Shown: piece by piece, positions 22,321 through 22,461 of the stretch
Position numbering within the stretch: position 1 is the first letter of the stretch
How the letters are laid out: the number at the start of each line of letters is the position of its first letter
Origin: JBBRVP01 sp038246785
GTDB lineage: Bacteria; Actinomycetota; Actinomycetes; Jiangellales; Jiangellaceae
DNA: 22,461 nt
Assembly (NCBI GenBank): GCA_038246785.1
Contig: JBBRVP010000050.1
Span: 1-22,461 of the forward strand
Direction of reading: 5' to 3'
Notes under the pieces: generated by a model
Database searches by the model: none
What the model was told of the DNA's origin: nothing
Seen by the model: only the letters and a program-made list of their open reading frames with translations
Position numbers and translations under genes: made by a program

Positions 22321-22461
22321 GGGGGTGTCAGATGGTCTGTGTAAGCGGCGGGTCCGATGACGAAGGAGTCTTGTGTGACTGCGACCAGCAATGAGACGAA
22401 CGGTGTGTCCGAGTCCGAGGCTCGTCGGCTGCGTCGGGAGTTGTTCTCCGACGAGCTGGTC
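22321..22461 (+). mobile_element. Left end of an IS256-family insertion sequence
   Basis: GGTGTCAGATGGTCTGTG (from about 22324) looks like the terminal inverted repeat of actinobacterial IS256-type elements. It starts exactly where the MpaB frame loses homology, and a transposase start follows 50 bases later. The other end and target duplication lie outside the window. Confidence 0.7.
22375..22461 (+). CDS. IS256-family transposase, N-terminus (cut by window end)
   Basis: GTG 22375 has AAGGAG (22363-22368) six bases ahead and opens a frame reading VTATSNETNGVSESEARRLR then RELFSDELV to the window edge. 'SEARRLR.EL.SDELVD' is the N-terminal pattern I know from IS256 (mutator-type, Transposase_mut) transposases of actinobacteria. 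Only 29 residues are visible, so the catalytic DDE residues cannot be checked. Confidence 0.7.
   Translation, partial: MTATSNETNGVSESEARRLRRELFSDELV

Overview
The window is very GC-rich and carries a gene set typical of Actinomycetota: WhiB3, a GroEL1 with a His-rich tail, GuaB2 next to GuaB3, a ChoD-type GMC oxidoreductase, and many GTG starts with ATGA overlaps. The core order choD / guaB3 / guaB2 / (regulator) / whiB3 / groEL1 / groES matches, from memory, the Mycobacterium tuberculosis block Rv3409c-Rv3418c. Two differences stand out: a GabD2-like aldehyde dehydrogenase is inserted between choD and guaB3, and a MerR-B12 regulator sits where sigD/rsdA would be. I cannot fix the genus. The codon style suggests a non-mycobacterial high-GC lineage such as a Frankia/Geodermatophilus/Kineosporia relative (inference).

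Layout. 1-2.8 kb looks like accessory DNA. It holds the tail of an IS5-type transposase, a decayed minus-strand coding stretch, a membrane-anchored methyltransferase, and a FAD monooxygenase broken by a frameshift. 2.97-6.46 kb is a two-gene heterodimeric ABC exporter in which one ATP site is destroyed and the other is intact. 6.5-7.7 kb is a small cassette: a DUF559 (Vsr-like, PD-(D/E)XK) nuclease gene lying between two almost identical long hairpins. Outside the hairpins are a C-rich tract on the left and a G-rich tract on the right, roughly mirror images of each other. The right hairpin and G tract form the 3' end of choD. 7.6-15.0 kb is a leftward gene train (merR-B12, guaB2, guaB3, gabD2-like, choD). 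whiB3 is divergent from merR-B12.

15.5-17.8 kb is the leftward groES-groEL1 operon, with a promoter lying inside and between two CIRCE elements. 17.8-20.7 kb is a rightward operon with start/stop overlaps: a membrane-anchored RseB/LolA-like protein, an ABC ATPase and an ABC-2 permease. 20.7-22.3 kb holds a leftward secreted lipase and an MpaB-family oxygenase whose 5' end is cut off by the left end of an IS256-type element; the transposase start is visible at the window edge.

How the genes fit together. The central block combines purine nucleotide synthesis (GuaB2/GuaB3), a redox-sensing Fe-S regulator (WhiB3), a possible adenosylcobalamin-dependent light or cofactor sensor (the MerR-B12 protein has the CarH/LitR Wx9EH motif), chaperonins under HrcA-type control, and a steroid/alcohol oxidase paired with an aldehyde dehydrogenase. 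The strongest candidates for something undescribed are the palindrome-flanked DUF559 nuclease cassette and the MerR-B12/WhiB3 divergent pair.
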